Part shown: positions 15,801 to 24,683 of the stretch, in pieces
Numbering within the stretch: position 1 is the stretch's first letter
Layout of the letters: each line of letters starts with the position of its first letter
Assembly (NCBI RefSeq): GCF_900096945.1
Contig: NZ_FMKA01000036.1
Coordinates: 1 to 34,138, forward strand
Reading direction: 5' to 3'
DNA length: 34,138 nt
Source: Anaerobium acetethylicum
GTDB taxonomy: Bacteria; Bacillota; Clostridia; Lachnospirales; Lachnospiraceae
Notes under the pieces: model-generated
Seen by the model: only the letters and a program-made list of their open reading frames with translations
Databases searched by the model: none
What the model was told of the DNA's origin: nothing
Program-made: the position numbers and the translations under genes

Positions 15801-16772
15801 ATGGAAGAAAAGAAAAAATCTTTAGACCTTTCCAAACTGATTTCGAAATACAGTCTGGTAATAATTTTAATTGTAATGATGGTTGTGTGCAGCATAGCAA
15901 ATAGTAACTTCCTGAGCGCACCGAATCTGTTAAATGTAGTGAAGCAGCAATCAGTGTTTATTCTATTGGCTTTAGGAGCGATGTTGCTTATTTCAGCTGG
16001 GTGCCTTGATTTGGCAGCAGGTTCTATTGTTGCATTATCCGGTGTGGTTTCATTATATGCGTACCAAATATTTCCGAATGTTTTTGTGGCATTCATCGTG
16101 GCAATTTTAGTAGCGATTGCATGCAATCTTGTTAGTGCGCTTATGGTAACAGTGTTCAATACTCCCCCTTTTATAGCAACGTTAGCAATGCAGTTGATTG
16201 CACGTGGTCTTGCATTATACATAACCGGAGGGCAGAATCTCTCAGGAGTAGGAAAAGATTTGGCGGCAGTAGGTCAAGAAAGTACTCTTGGAGTACCAAA
16301 TAGTATTTACATTATGCTGATACTATTCCTCGCTGTTGTATACCTGACAAAATATACCATTATGGGGCGCTCTATTTATGCCGTAGGAGGAAATGAAGAG
16401 GCGGCAAATGGTTCTGGTATTAATGTAAAGGCAGTTAAAATAAAGACTTATGTTATTAATGGTTTACTTACTGGAGTTGCAGCGACGATTTATCTTTCCC
16501 GTGTTAATGGTGGTATGCCTAATGGTGCACAAAGCTATGAGTTTGATGCTATGATTGCGACAATAGTTGGCGGTACTAGTTTTTCGGGAGGTGTTGGTTC
16601 GGCATCAGGTACCTTGATTGGTGCGTTTATAGTTGGGTTTTTAAATAATATCATGAATCTTGTAGGAATCGATTCATACCTGCAGCAGGTAGCTAGAGGT
16701 GTTATCATCGGTGGCGCTGTGATTTGGGATATTTATTTTAAAAATAAAAAAACATATAAAAAAGGGAAATAG
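15801..16772 (+). CDS. Sugar ABC transporter permease (RbsC class)
   Basis: A 323-residue integral membrane permease with about 8-10 hydrophobic helices, beginning around residue 15 (LVIILIVMMVVCSIA). The conserved RbsC/AraH features include SAGCLDLAAGSIVALSG, FIATLAMQLIARG, YAVGGNEEAANGSGI and GGTSFSGGVGSASGTLIG. The EAA-like loop near YAVGGNEEAA contacts the ATPase. Length matches the family's 320-340. The gene starts 37 bases after the ATPase gene, with an AAGGAG site. It would form a homodimeric channel for the sugar delivered by the lipoprotein encoded next. Confidence 0.93.
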   Translation: MEEKKKSLDLSKLISKYSLVIILIVMMVVCSIANSNFLSAPNLLNVVKQQSVFILLALGAMLLISAGCLDLAAGSIVALSGVVSLYAYQIFPNVFVAFIVAILVAIACNLVSALMVTVFNTPPFIATLAMQLIARGLALYITGGQNLSGVGKDLAAVGQESTLGVPNSIYIMLILFLAVVYLTKYTIMGRSIYAVGGNEEAANGSGINVKAVKIKTYVINGLLTGVAATIYLSRVNGGMPNGAQSYEFDAMIATIVGGTSFSGGVGSASGTLIGAFIVGFLNNIMNLVGIDSYLQQVARGVIIGGAVIWDIYFKNKKTYKKGK

Positions 16773-16792
16773 GAAAGGGAAGGGAAATTATT

Positions 16793-17848
16793 ATGAAAAA
16801 AATTATGAAAAAAGTTCTTGCAGTTGGTTTAGTATTGGCGATGACTTTCTCGCTTGCAGCTTGTGGTTCGTCATCTGATAAATCTTCGGATGCATCATCT
16901 GAAACAGCGGGAGATAATGAAAAATACAAGGTGTTGTTTGTATGTCGTAATCGAGCCGATGTGTTTGCAGCGCGTTTAGCAAACTCATTCCAGGATTATT
17001 ATGAGGGAAATTATTCTGATAAATTTACATTCGATATTCAGGATGCGCAGGCAGATAATGATAAAGAAAATCAGATTATTGATCAGGCTGTAGTTGCCGG
17101 ATATGATTGTATCATTGTTCAGCCGAATGATAGCGAATCTCAGACACCTTCTGTAAAAGCGGCAGTAGAAGCTGGAGTGAAAGTGATTACTACAAATGCG
17201 GGTATTCGTGATATTGAGGGTGCTTCATGGGTTGATGCAGATCCATATGAACAGGGAAAAGTCATTGCAGAACTGGCAGTTAAAGATGCTCCACAGAATG
17301 CAAGAGTTGTAATAATGTCTTGTAATCCGGGAAATTTACATACAGAGAGCCGTTTGTCTGCCTTTCATGATATTTTTGTGAAAGAAAGAACAGATGTTGA
17401 CATTTTAGCAGAAAAGATTTGTACACAGAGTGATTCTGCAACATTTATGCAGACAATGGAAGACTGGGTACAGGCATACGGAAAAATTGATGTTTGCTTA
17501 ACTATTGGTGATGATTTAGCAAAAGCCTGCTACGAGGTTGTGAAAAATGATGCTACTTATGCTGAGACACAGTACTATGCAGTTGATGCTAATCCGGATG
17601 CACTTCTTAGAATTAAATTAGGTAATCAGACTGCAACAGTTATGCAGGATACTGCTGAATTGGCACAGAAGAATCTTGATGGTGCGTGGAAATTACTTAG
17701 CGGTGAAGAAGATACCGTTGAGGATACTATTGAAACCATTTTAATTACTGCTGATAATGTTGATAAATATATTGAATACTACATTGAACAGGGCGCTCTC
17801 ACTCAGAAAGAATACGATGAGGTTTTGGCAGAAATAGGAGCAAAGTAA
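16793..17848 (+). CDS. Sugar-binding lipoprotein of the ABC importer
   Basis: A 351-residue extracellular solute-binding protein. The signal peptide ends in the lipobox SLAAC (Cys24), followed by a Ser/Asp-rich linker to about residue 45. The type I periplasmic-binding fold (Peripla_BP_4) begins at KYKVLFVCRNRADVFAARLA. Two lobes with DAQADND, IIVQPND, VITTNAG and YYAVDANPDALL are typical of ribose/galactose-type binders, though the motifs do not point to one sugar. It is the last gene of the ABC block, 20 bases after the permease, with a GGAAGGGAA site. A strong hairpin follows that could protect this message and give excess binding protein. Confidence 0.92.
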   Translation: MKKIMKKVLAVGLVLAMTFSLAACGSSSDKSSDASSETAGDNEKYKVLFVCRNRADVFAARLANSFQDYYEGNYSDKFTFDIQDAQADNDKENQIIDQAVVAGYDCIIVQPNDSESQTPSVKAAVEAGVKVITTNAGIRDIEGASWVDADPYEQGKVIAELAVKDAPQNARVVIMSCNPGNLHTESRLSAFHDIFVKERTDVDILAEKICTQSDSATFMQTMEDWVQAYGKIDVCLTIGDDLAKACYEVVKNDATYAETQYYAVDANPDALLRIKLGNQTATVMQDTAELAQKNLDGAWKLLSGEEDTVEDTIETILITADNVDKYIEYYIEQGALTQKEYDEVLAEIGAK

Positions 17849-17884
17849 ATTTAAAATTGTAATCACTTTTTATTAATGCATAAG

Positions 17885-17927
17885 GGGCATAGCTGCCGGC
17901 TAAGCCGGCAGCTATGCCCTGTTTGTT
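17885..17927 (+). terminator. 17-bp perfect hairpin after the binding-protein gene
   Basis: Arms 17885-17901 and 17903-17919 are perfectly complementary around a single A, with a TGTTTGTTTT tail. It can act as a partial terminator or as a 3' stabiliser of the ABC message, ahead of the transketolase genes. Confidence 0.8.
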
Positions 17928-17955
17928 TTAAGAAAGTATATGAGGAGGAACATCA

Positions 17956-18795
17956 ATGGAAACAGTGCAGTTAATGCGAATGGCTAATGAGGTACGAAAA
18001 GGTGCTCTTACAGCTGTATATAGTGCGAAATCAGGTCATCCGGGCGGTTCACTTTCAGCAGCGGAGATAGATACATATTTGTTTTTTGAGGAAATGAATA
18101 TAGATCCAGAGAATCCGGATAAACCGGACAGAGACAGATTTGTATTATCAAAAGGACATACAACACCTGCATATTATGCGACACTAGCAAATCGTGGATT
18201 TTTTCCAGTGGAAGATTTAAAGACATTTCGTAAGGTTGGGTCATATTTACAAGGTCATCCAGATAAAAAAAATACACCAGGGGTGGATATGTCTAGCGGA
18301 TCTTTAGGTCAAGGGATTTCAGTTGCTACAGGAATGGCCTTATCAGCAAAACTTTCAAGAGAAGATTATAGGGTGTATACATTAGTAGGAGATGGAGAAC
18401 TTCAAGAAGGCCAGGTATGGGAAGCTGCAATGCTTGCTGCTCATAGAAAACTCGATAATCTGGTAGTGATTGTGGATAACAACAATCTTCAGATAGATGG
18501 GACTATTGAGGAAGTATGCTCTCCATATCCAATCGATAAAAAATTTGAGGCTTTTAATTTTCATGTAATTACTATTGACGGACATAACTTCACTGAGATA
18601 GAATCGGCATTCTTGGAAGCAAGAAAAACAAAAGGAAAGCCCACGGTTATTATTGCAAAAACCATAAAAGGAAAAGGAGTTTCCTTTATGGAAAATAAGG
18701 CGGGCTGGCATGGCACAGCACCAAATGATGAGCAATATAAGCTGGCTATGGAGGAATTGGAAAGGGCAGGTGAAGCGTTATGCCAGAAGTTATAA
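17956..18795 (+). CDS. Transketolase, N-terminal subunit
   Basis: A 279-residue thiamine-diphosphate-binding half of a split transketolase. It has FVLSKGHTTPAYYATLA, SSGSLGQGISVATGMALSAK and the Mg-TPP motif starting GDGELQEGQVWEAA and ending DNNNLQIDG. Split transketolases work as a pair of alpha and beta chains, moving two-carbon units between pentose and other sugar phosphates. The stop overlaps the start of the C-terminal subunit gene by 16 bases, so the two are translationally coupled. The ATG follows GAGGAGG. Its position in the catabolic cluster suggests dedicated use of the pentose phosphate made by the kinase, separate from the housekeeping transketolase. Confidence 0.95.
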   Translation: METVQLMRMANEVRKGALTAVYSAKSGHPGGSLSAAEIDTYLFFEEMNIDPENPDKPDRDRFVLSKGHTTPAYYATLANRGFFPVEDLKTFRKVGSYLQGHPDKKNTPGVDMSSGSLGQGISVATGMALSAKLSREDYRVYTLVGDGELQEGQVWEAAMLAAHRKLDNLVVIVDNNNLQIDGTIEEVCSPYPIDKKFEAFNFHVITIDGHNFTEIESAFLEARKTKGKPTVIIAKTIKGKGVSFMENKAGWHGTAPNDEQYKLAMEELERAGEALCQKL

Positions 18796-19721
18796 AGATT
18801 GCAACTAGAGATAGTTATGGAAAGATGCTGGTTGAATTAGGAAATAAATTCGAAAACATTGTGGTTTTAGATGCAGATTTGGCTGCAGCAACAAAGACAG
18901 CAATGTTTAAAGCGGCGCATCCAGATAGACATATAGACTGCGGTATTGCAGAATGCAATATGATGGGAGTGGCGGCTGGCCTGGCAGCCACTGGTAAAAT
19001 ACCATTTGCCAGTTCGTTTGCAATGTTTGCAGCAGGAAGAGCTTTTGAGCAGGTGCGTAATTCTATTGGATACCCACATTTAAATGTGAAGATTGGTGCT
19101 ACCCACGCAGGAATTTCTGTTGGAGAAGATGGAGCCACACATCAATGTAACGAGGATATCGCATTAATGAGAACTATTCCTGGAATGGTAGTCATTAATC
19201 CGGCAGATGATGTGGAAGCGAGAGCAGCTGTTGTTGCGGCATATGAATATGAAGGACCGGTTTATTTGCGATTTGGAAGACTTCCGGTTCCTGTTATTAA
19301 TGATGAAAGCACTTATAAATTTGAGCTGGGAAAAGGAGTAGTTCTTCAAGAAGGAAAAGATATTACTCTTATTGCTACCGGACTTACAGTCCCAGAAACA
19401 TTAGAAGCCGCCAGGATACTGGAAATAGATGGGATTAATGCAAAAGTTATCAATATACATACGATTAAACCTTTGGATAATGAACTTATTATTAGTGCTG
19501 CTAAGGAAACCGGTAAAGTAGTAACAATAGAAGAACATTCGATTATTGGTGGCTTAGGAAGTGCTGTGTGTGATGTTCTGGCAGAAAAATTTCCGACGAA
19601 GGTGTTGAAAATCGGAATTAATGACACATATGGAGAATCAGGACCAGCATTGGAATTGGTGAAAAAGTATGGGTTGGACTCAGAAAGTATTTATAAAAAA
19701 GTAAAGGAATTTTATAAATAG
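18780..19721 (+). CDS. Transketolase, C-terminal subunit
   Basis: A 313-residue partner of the gene before it. The pyrimidine-binding domain has DCGIAECNMMGVAAGLAATG with the catalytic Glu that activates TPP, then ASSFAMFAAGRAFEQVR and GATHAGISVGEDGATHQ. The last ~120 residues (from about ITLIATGLTVPETLEAA) are the transketolase C-domain. It overlaps the N-subunit gene by 16 bases in a different frame and probably uses coupled reinitiation. Length is normal for the split form. Confidence 0.95.
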   Translation: MPEVIKIATRDSYGKMLVELGNKFENIVVLDADLAAATKTAMFKAAHPDRHIDCGIAECNMMGVAAGLAATGKIPFASSFAMFAAGRAFEQVRNSIGYPHLNVKIGATHAGISVGEDGATHQCNEDIALMRTIPGMVVINPADDVEARAAVVAAYEYEGPVYLRFGRLPVPVINDESTYKFELGKGVVLQEGKDITLIATGLTVPETLEAARILEIDGINAKVINIHTIKPLDNELIISAAKETGKVVTIEEHSIIGGLGSAVCDVLAEKFPTKVLKIGINDTYGESGPALELVKKYGLDSESIYKKVKEFYK

Positions 19722-19807
19722 AAGAAGTCCTTATTTGACAAATGGTGGTTGAATCCAGCTGATTTCACTGTAATAATCAGTGTTAGATTTATAAGGATGG
19801 CTGAAAA

Positions 19808-20194
19808 ATGAAATGGGAAGGTCTTAGAATATATAATTTGAAATACAAACAAATAAAGGATGTTTTTGGAATAAGTATTGAGACAGGCAGAGTATATTTG
19901 GACGAGAAGGATGATTTCTGGTGGAATATAAATGAATGTGAGTTGATGAAGCAAACTGAGTTTTTAGATGATTGTAAAAGACCTATTTATTCTGGGGATT
20001 TGTTGAAATTGGATAAAAAGTTGTTTGTTGTTAAATGGAGCATAGAACGTAACAATTATGTTTTGATAGATGTTCTTGAACAATCGAAATTTCTTGAAAT
20101 TCATGAACTTCCAAAATGTGGGAATGTATTAGGGAATATGTATGAGATGAATATGTTGATTGAAGAATGTAAAGGGATGAATCAACAAACATAA
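19808..20194 (+). CDS. YopX-like small protein
   Basis: A 128-residue protein with AAGGATGG before its ATG. The C-terminal half, RPIYSGDLLKLDKKLFVVKW and later GNVLGNMYEMNMLIEE, has the pattern of phage YopX proteins (a GD box, a beta-strand block, then IGNIYEN-like ending). YopX proteins are abundant in Firmicute prophages and their function is poorly known. Finding one between a transketolase and an AllA-like gene is odd, with no other phage gene near. It could be a remnant of a mobile element or a domesticated member. The resemblance is by eye, so the assignment is moderate. Confidence 0.6.
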   Translation: MKWEGLRIYNLKYKQIKDVFGISIETGRVYLDEKDDFWWNINECELMKQTEFLDDCKRPIYSGDLLKLDKKLFVVKWSIERNNYVLIDVLEQSKFLEIHELPKCGNVLGNMYEMNMLIEECKGMNQQT

Positions 20195-20282
20195 TTCACC
20201 ACATTTTCCTCATAAAAGGATACGGTTTGCTAAACATGAAATAGCAAGTACTATAGATTGGCATAATAGAAAGAGAGAAATT

Positions 20283-20762
20283 ATGAAAAAAATTAAAATT
20301 AAATCATTAACGGCAGAGGCGTTTAATGGATATGGAAGTTTTTATGATTTGATAAATCCGACTGGTCATAATTTAGGGGATTTTTATCATGATCATATTT
20401 TATATCCAGTTTCAGGAAATCAACCAATTGGATTCTCAACATTAATATCTAAAAAGTCGGATGAAATGATTGTAAAAAAAGCAGAATATCATAATTATAC
20501 AAGTGAAATTATTCTTCCGCTGGATGGAGATATAATTGTATATGTTGCGCCGCCTTCAAAAAACCCGGTTCCGGAATTAGCAGAAGCCTTTTTAGTTCCA
20601 CAGGGAACAATGATTAAATTGAATACAGGTGTTTGGCATATGTGTCCATTTTCTGTTGAGGATATCACTCATATAATGGTAGCACTTCCAGAAAGAGTAT
20701 ATTCTAATGACTGCTCGGTTGTAGAGTATGCAGAAGAGCAATATATAGAAATTATTATGTAA
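20283..20762 (+). CDS. Ureidoglycolate lyase-like (AllA-fold) cupin protein
   Basis: A 159-residue protein resembling AllA: LTAEAFNGYGSF at the start, a central EIILPLDGDIIVYVAPP and the late FLVPQGTMIKLNTGVWHMCPF. AllA family members cut ureidoglycolate to glyoxylate and urea, but many homologues encoded in sugar clusters probably act on other small substrates or just bind them. No allantoin genes are nearby, so true ureidoglycolate lyase activity is doubtful. A weak GAGAG lies before the ATG. It is separated from the YopX-like gene by 88 bases and followed by a terminator that ends the cluster. Confidence 0.7.
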   Translation: MKKIKIKSLTAEAFNGYGSFYDLINPTGHNLGDFYHDHILYPVSGNQPIGFSTLISKKSDEMIVKKAEYHNYTSEIILPLDGDIIVYVAPPSKNPVPELAEAFLVPQGTMIKLNTGVWHMCPFSVEDITHIMVALPERVYSNDCSVVEYAEEQYIEIIM

Positions 20763-20793
20763 TCTTAAAGAATCGAGTTTGAAAAAAGAAAAG

Positions 20794-20840
20794 AATACTC
20801 TGTAGATTAAAGTGAAAAACTGATCTATAGAGTATTTTCT
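20794..20840 (+). terminator. Terminator of the sugar cluster
   Basis: AATACTCT (20794-20801) pairs with AGAGTATT (20829-20836), with inner TAGAT/ATCTA, and is followed by TTTCTTT. Confidence 0.85.
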
Positions 20841-22227
20841 TTATTAGTGGTACGTAAAGGTGAAAAATTACATGCATATACCGTCCGCATACGTGACTTG
20901 GTTCAAAGGAAAAATACTAAATCAGGGGGGGTGAAGTATTTCTCAAGTTCTTGATTTTGAGTGCCTGATTTAGAAGCTTTCTAATCTATTCTATGAAGTT
21001 GTAGCTGTTGAATGAAAATATGGAGTATACACCTCTACTGCTTGCAACATGCTAAAATTCAGTCTGCTGTATTATGTTATTTGATCGCACATCAAACAAA
21101 TAATAGACTAAATTTAGAGTTCTATTCCAATTGTACTAGTATCATCATATGAACACATATCAACATCTCATTTCGTGCATACAACAACATTATGTGATGC
21201 TATTTGTTGGTTTGGCAACTAATTTATTGACAATATACCGCATAAACAAATAATTGTGAATATATGGTCTGAAAAAATGAAGTTAAGATTAGAAGAGGTA
21301 GTTTGTATAAATACGCCGGTGCGAGGAGTTGTGAGGCGAGAGTATAAGGCGACAATATTCTGGTAAGATTATTGCCTGAAATCATACTGATCAATGAAAT
21401 GGTATATAAGCAGGTTAGAAAATGTAAAGTTTATAACGAAAATAATTCTGTAAACCAGGCATATTACTTACTATAAAGATGGGATATAAATTATATGAGC
21501 AACGAAATATTAGGCTAAGACTGTGTGTTGAATGAAAAACACACAGTCTTGGCTGTTGTTTTCTTGTAATAATTGCAATTTTATATTATTAGTAATACAA
21601 TGATTTTAAATTGTATTCAGTCGAAAAAATGTTATTAAGTAGAATTTATATAAATAATGAGTATATTATTAAACACTGTAAATTGAAAAGAAGTTATAAA
21701 AGGGTATGAAGTTAAGAAGATTCCAGATAAGTGGGGATGTTTAAGGAAATGTTACATGCTAATCATAGGAGCAGTATAATGCGAAGATAGCTTTATGTTC
21801 GGAATAATATGATAACCTTATATAATACAGGGGAAATATGGAGGCGAATAAAGATGAATGGATATAGACCGTATGCGCATTTTGAGTATAATCAAATGAA
21901 CCATAGTTAATCAATATATTTTGCGAGTAAACATACTCAGAAAGGAGCAGTAAACGTTATGTGAAAGAAGAAAAGAATTTTACCATCATTATTCAGGGAC
22001 TTGTATTTACCCAGTATTATCTTTTGAGATAATACATGTCGAGAAGAAAACATCATAACAACTTGCGTGGATAACAATTATCACAACATTATATAAGAAT
22101 CATAATAAAGTGTTGACTTGGATTGTATATATTGAATAGGGTGACAAAGTGCCAATTTGAAGTGTGGTATGTTTCAGTATATTCATGAGCTATTGATGAT
22201 CTTTTTCACGATAAGGAGGAAATGATA
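20841..22227. other. Gene-poor stretch with remnants and operator-like sites
   Basis: I see no intact gene in ~1.4 kb. A short open run near 20848-20955 on the + strand (VRKGEKLHAYTVRIRDLVQR) ends in a stop and may be the decayed end of a lost gene. A strong hairpin terminator lies at 21517-21550. A palindrome-like GATAACAATTATC (22070-22082) and a -35-like TTGACT (22113-22118) lie before the exported protein. The rest is AT-rich and looks degenerate. Confidence 0.55.
21517..21565 (+). terminator. 13-bp perfect hairpin terminator in gene-poor DNA
   Basis: Arms 21517-21529 and 21538-21550 are perfectly complementary around an 8-base loop, followed by a T-rich stretch. No gene precedes it, so it may end an unseen transcript or a lost gene. 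Confidence 0.75.
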
Positions 22228-24396
22228 ATGAGAAAACATTTTAGAATTTTAGTATCAGTATTCACCGCCTTAATTCTTACTCTTAATTTTGTACCTGGAG
22301 CCGTTGGAATTGCTGCGGACTACACGGATAAGAGTGCAATGGGTGGTGACAGCACAATTGCTGGAGATCCAGTTAGCGAATATTTGTCAATACAGGTTGG
22401 ACCTGATGGGCGATTTAATAGTGGCGGAACCCCGGCACCTGGCACTACACCTTGGTACAATATCAGTTATGCTTATCCAGGAGCCCCATGGACATCGTTC
22501 AGTACCATTAAAGTGGATGGCTCAAATTTCATCTATGGCTCCTCAGGGCTTCGGATTCAGGCGCCTACAGAAGATGCCCTTAGCATGGCTAATACTTCTA
22601 TCTGGAAATATGGAGACGTTGAAGTTAAACAAACCCTTCAGATAGTGAACGGAACTTCTGGAAATCTTGATACAGGAATGTATAAATACACAGTAACAAA
22701 TGCCGGTACTGTATCACATAACGTAGGCGTACGCATCATGATTGATACTATGCTGAATAATAACGATGCCGCTCCTTTCCGTGTTCCTGGAGTTGGTGCG
22801 GTTACCACCGAAATGGAGTTTACGGGCACAAATATTCCGCAATATTGGCAGGCTTTTTATAGTCTCTCAAATCCTGATATTATGGCTCAGGGAACACTTG
22901 TCAGGAGTGGAGATACTCCTCCTGACCGCTTTGTACTGAGTAATTGGGAGAATATTTACTACGCAGATTCAGTTTGGGACTATACAATTCATGCGGGAGT
23001 ATCTAATGGAGATAGTGCGGCAACTTGCTGGTGGAATCCGGTCAGCATTGCAGCAGGTGAATCTCGTGAATTTGTGACATATTATGGGCTTGGTTCGATA
23101 AGTGGGACTTTGGATCTGGCAATAACTGGTGCAACATCATTGGACATAGTAGGGGGACAATGGTCGCCTAACCCATTCACTGTAACAGCATATGTTTCTA
23201 ATAACACAGGTGCGGTCATGAACAATGTACCAGTTACAATAGGTGTTCCGGCAGGACTCGGCTTGCAGTTAGATGATACTGCAATTCATACCATTCCAAG
23301 TATTGCTATTGGTGCTACAGAGCAAACGTCGTGGAATGTAGTGGCAATGGATGCCGGTGAATATACATACTCTGTGACAGGAATTGGTCAAACGGCTAGC
23401 AGGCAAATTTCGGTTCCACAACTGCCCCCGGCAGATTTGATTTCACCGCAAACAACCTGCAGCACAACTCCGACAGCAAATTCAAATGGATGGTGTAATT
23501 CTGATGTATCAGTAAGTCTGGCAGCAACGGACAATGATGGAGGTTCTGGGGTTAAGGAAATACATTATGTGATTAATAGTGGCTCAGAGCAAGTGGTGGC
23601 TGGTGGCAGTGTGGCTTTTAGTCTTACCGGGACAGAAACATTTACTTTCTGGGCAGTAGATAATGCCGGGAATATTGAATCTACACAAAGTCAAACTATT
23701 AATATTGACAAAATAGCTCCTTCTATTACAACATCACCGCAAGACTTGCAAATAGTTCCTTTAACTTCGGGAATGACCTTTACATATACCACTACAGATG
23801 ATTCAAGCGGAATCGACACCGCAACTGGAACAATTAATGGTACGCCGATTACTGGTGGCAGCTATCCAATATCTGCTGCAGGTGTATATAATTTTTCGAT
23901 TACCGCAACCGACAAGGCGGGAAACAGCGCAACATCGTCAGGAATATTTGTCGTTTATGACCCTTCGGCAGGTTTTGTGACAGGTGGTGGATGGTTCGAT
24001 TCACCAACAGGCGCATATCCAGCAGATTCGACTTTAACAGGTAAAGCAATTTTTGGCTTCGTTTCTAAATATCAGAAAGGCGCATTTGTAACTACTGGAA
24101 ATACCGAATTCCAGTTCCAGGTTGCAGACCTCAACTTCCATAGCACATCATATGAGTGGCTTGTAATTGCTGGAAGCAGAGCGCAATATAAAGGTACTGG
24201 AACAATCAATGGTTTTGGTGATTATGGATTTATACTGACGGCAATTGATGGCGGAAGTAAATGTTTAGACCAATTCCGCATCAAAATCTGGGATAAATCC
24301 AATGACACGGTCATTTACGACAATAAGATAGACGCATCAGATGACAGCAGCAGTTTAACTACACTTGGTGGTGGTAACATTGTAATTCATAAGTAA
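22228..24396 (+). CDS. Large exported multidomain beta-sandwich protein
   Basis: A 722-residue protein. The signal peptide (about residues 1-28) probably ends at GIAA before DYTDK. Residues ~30-270 look like an all-beta domain; ~275-380 like a CARDB/Ig-like domain; ~385-480 like an Ig-like domain of the type seen in OmpL47 proteins (GSGVKEIHYVINSG, WAVDNAGN); ~480-560 another Ig-like domain. The last ~140 residues, starting at FVTGGGWFDSP and including KAIFGFVSKYQKGAFVTTG and DQFRIKIWDK, match a C-terminal domain common in secreted proteins of many phyla. There is no sortase motif or C-terminal helix. ATG 22228 is preferred over 22222 because AGGAGG is spaced 8 bases away. Function unknown; adhesion or matrix binding is inferred. 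Confidence 0.8.
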   Translation: MRKHFRILVSVFTALILTLNFVPGAVGIAADYTDKSAMGGDSTIAGDPVSEYLSIQVGPDGRFNSGGTPAPGTTPWYNISYAYPGAPWTSFSTIKVDGSNFIYGSSGLRIQAPTEDALSMANTSIWKYGDVEVKQTLQIVNGTSGNLDTGMYKYTVTNAGTVSHNVGVRIMIDTMLNNNDAAPFRVPGVGAVTTEMEFTGTNIPQYWQAFYSLSNPDIMAQGTLVRSGDTPPDRFVLSNWENIYYADSVWDYTIHAGVSNGDSAATCWWNPVSIAAGESREFVTYYGLGSISGTLDLAITGATSLDIVGGQWSPNPFTVTAYVSNNTGAVMNNVPVTIGVPAGLGLQLDDTAIHTIPSIAIGATEQTSWNVVAMDAGEYTYSVTGIGQTASRQISVPQLPPADLISPQTTCSTTPTANSNGWCNSDVSVSLAATDNDGGSGVKEIHYVINSGSEQVVAGGSVAFSLTGTETFTFWAVDNAGNIESTQSQTINIDKIAPSITTSPQDLQIVPLTSGMTFTYTTTDDSSGIDTATGTINGTPITGGSYPISAAGVYNFSITATDKAGNSATSSGIFVVYDPSAGFVTGGGWFDSPTGAYPADSTLTGKAIFGFVSKYQKGAFVTTGNTEFQFQVADLNFHSTSYEWLVIAGSRAQYKGTGTINGFGDYGFILTAIDGGSKCLDQFRIKIWDKSNDTVIYDNKIDASDDSSSLTTLGGGNIVIHK

Positions 24397-24506
24397 CAGG
24401 TTTAAATGCTGGCAAACAGAAACAGTCAATGCATTTATGTTTTCGCCTGAGCGTAGAGATAAGGCAAGAGTGAGCAGTCAATTGATTTAAAACATGAATA
24501 ACAATA

Positions 24507-24566
24507 AAAAAGTAATTCTGATTTGGTGCAGTAAATGGACCAAAAAGGAATTGCTTTTTTGTCTTT
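24507..24566 (+). terminator. Terminator after the exported protein
   Basis: AAAAAGTAATTC (24507-24518) pairs with GAATTGCTTTTT (24548-24559), with inner TTTGGT/ACCAAA pairing, followed by more T. Confidence 0.85.
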
Positions 24567-24683
24567 TAAAGAGATTCAGAAAATTCAGCTGCTTTGAGAG
24601 GCTTTTGCACGGAAAGATATAGTGGATATTTTCGAACCGTTGGAGTAAAATCGTCTTATAAAAGAGGAAGGAGCGTGCGACAG

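Noticed and set aside
20848-20955. Transposase or integrase remnant
   Set aside because: The short stop-ended frame is too small to assign to a family with confidence, and no terminal repeats are seen.
24397-24683. Right attachment site matching the tRNA-Leu 3' end
   Set aside because: No copy of the tRNA-Leu 3' end was seen here, so no att pair is claimed.
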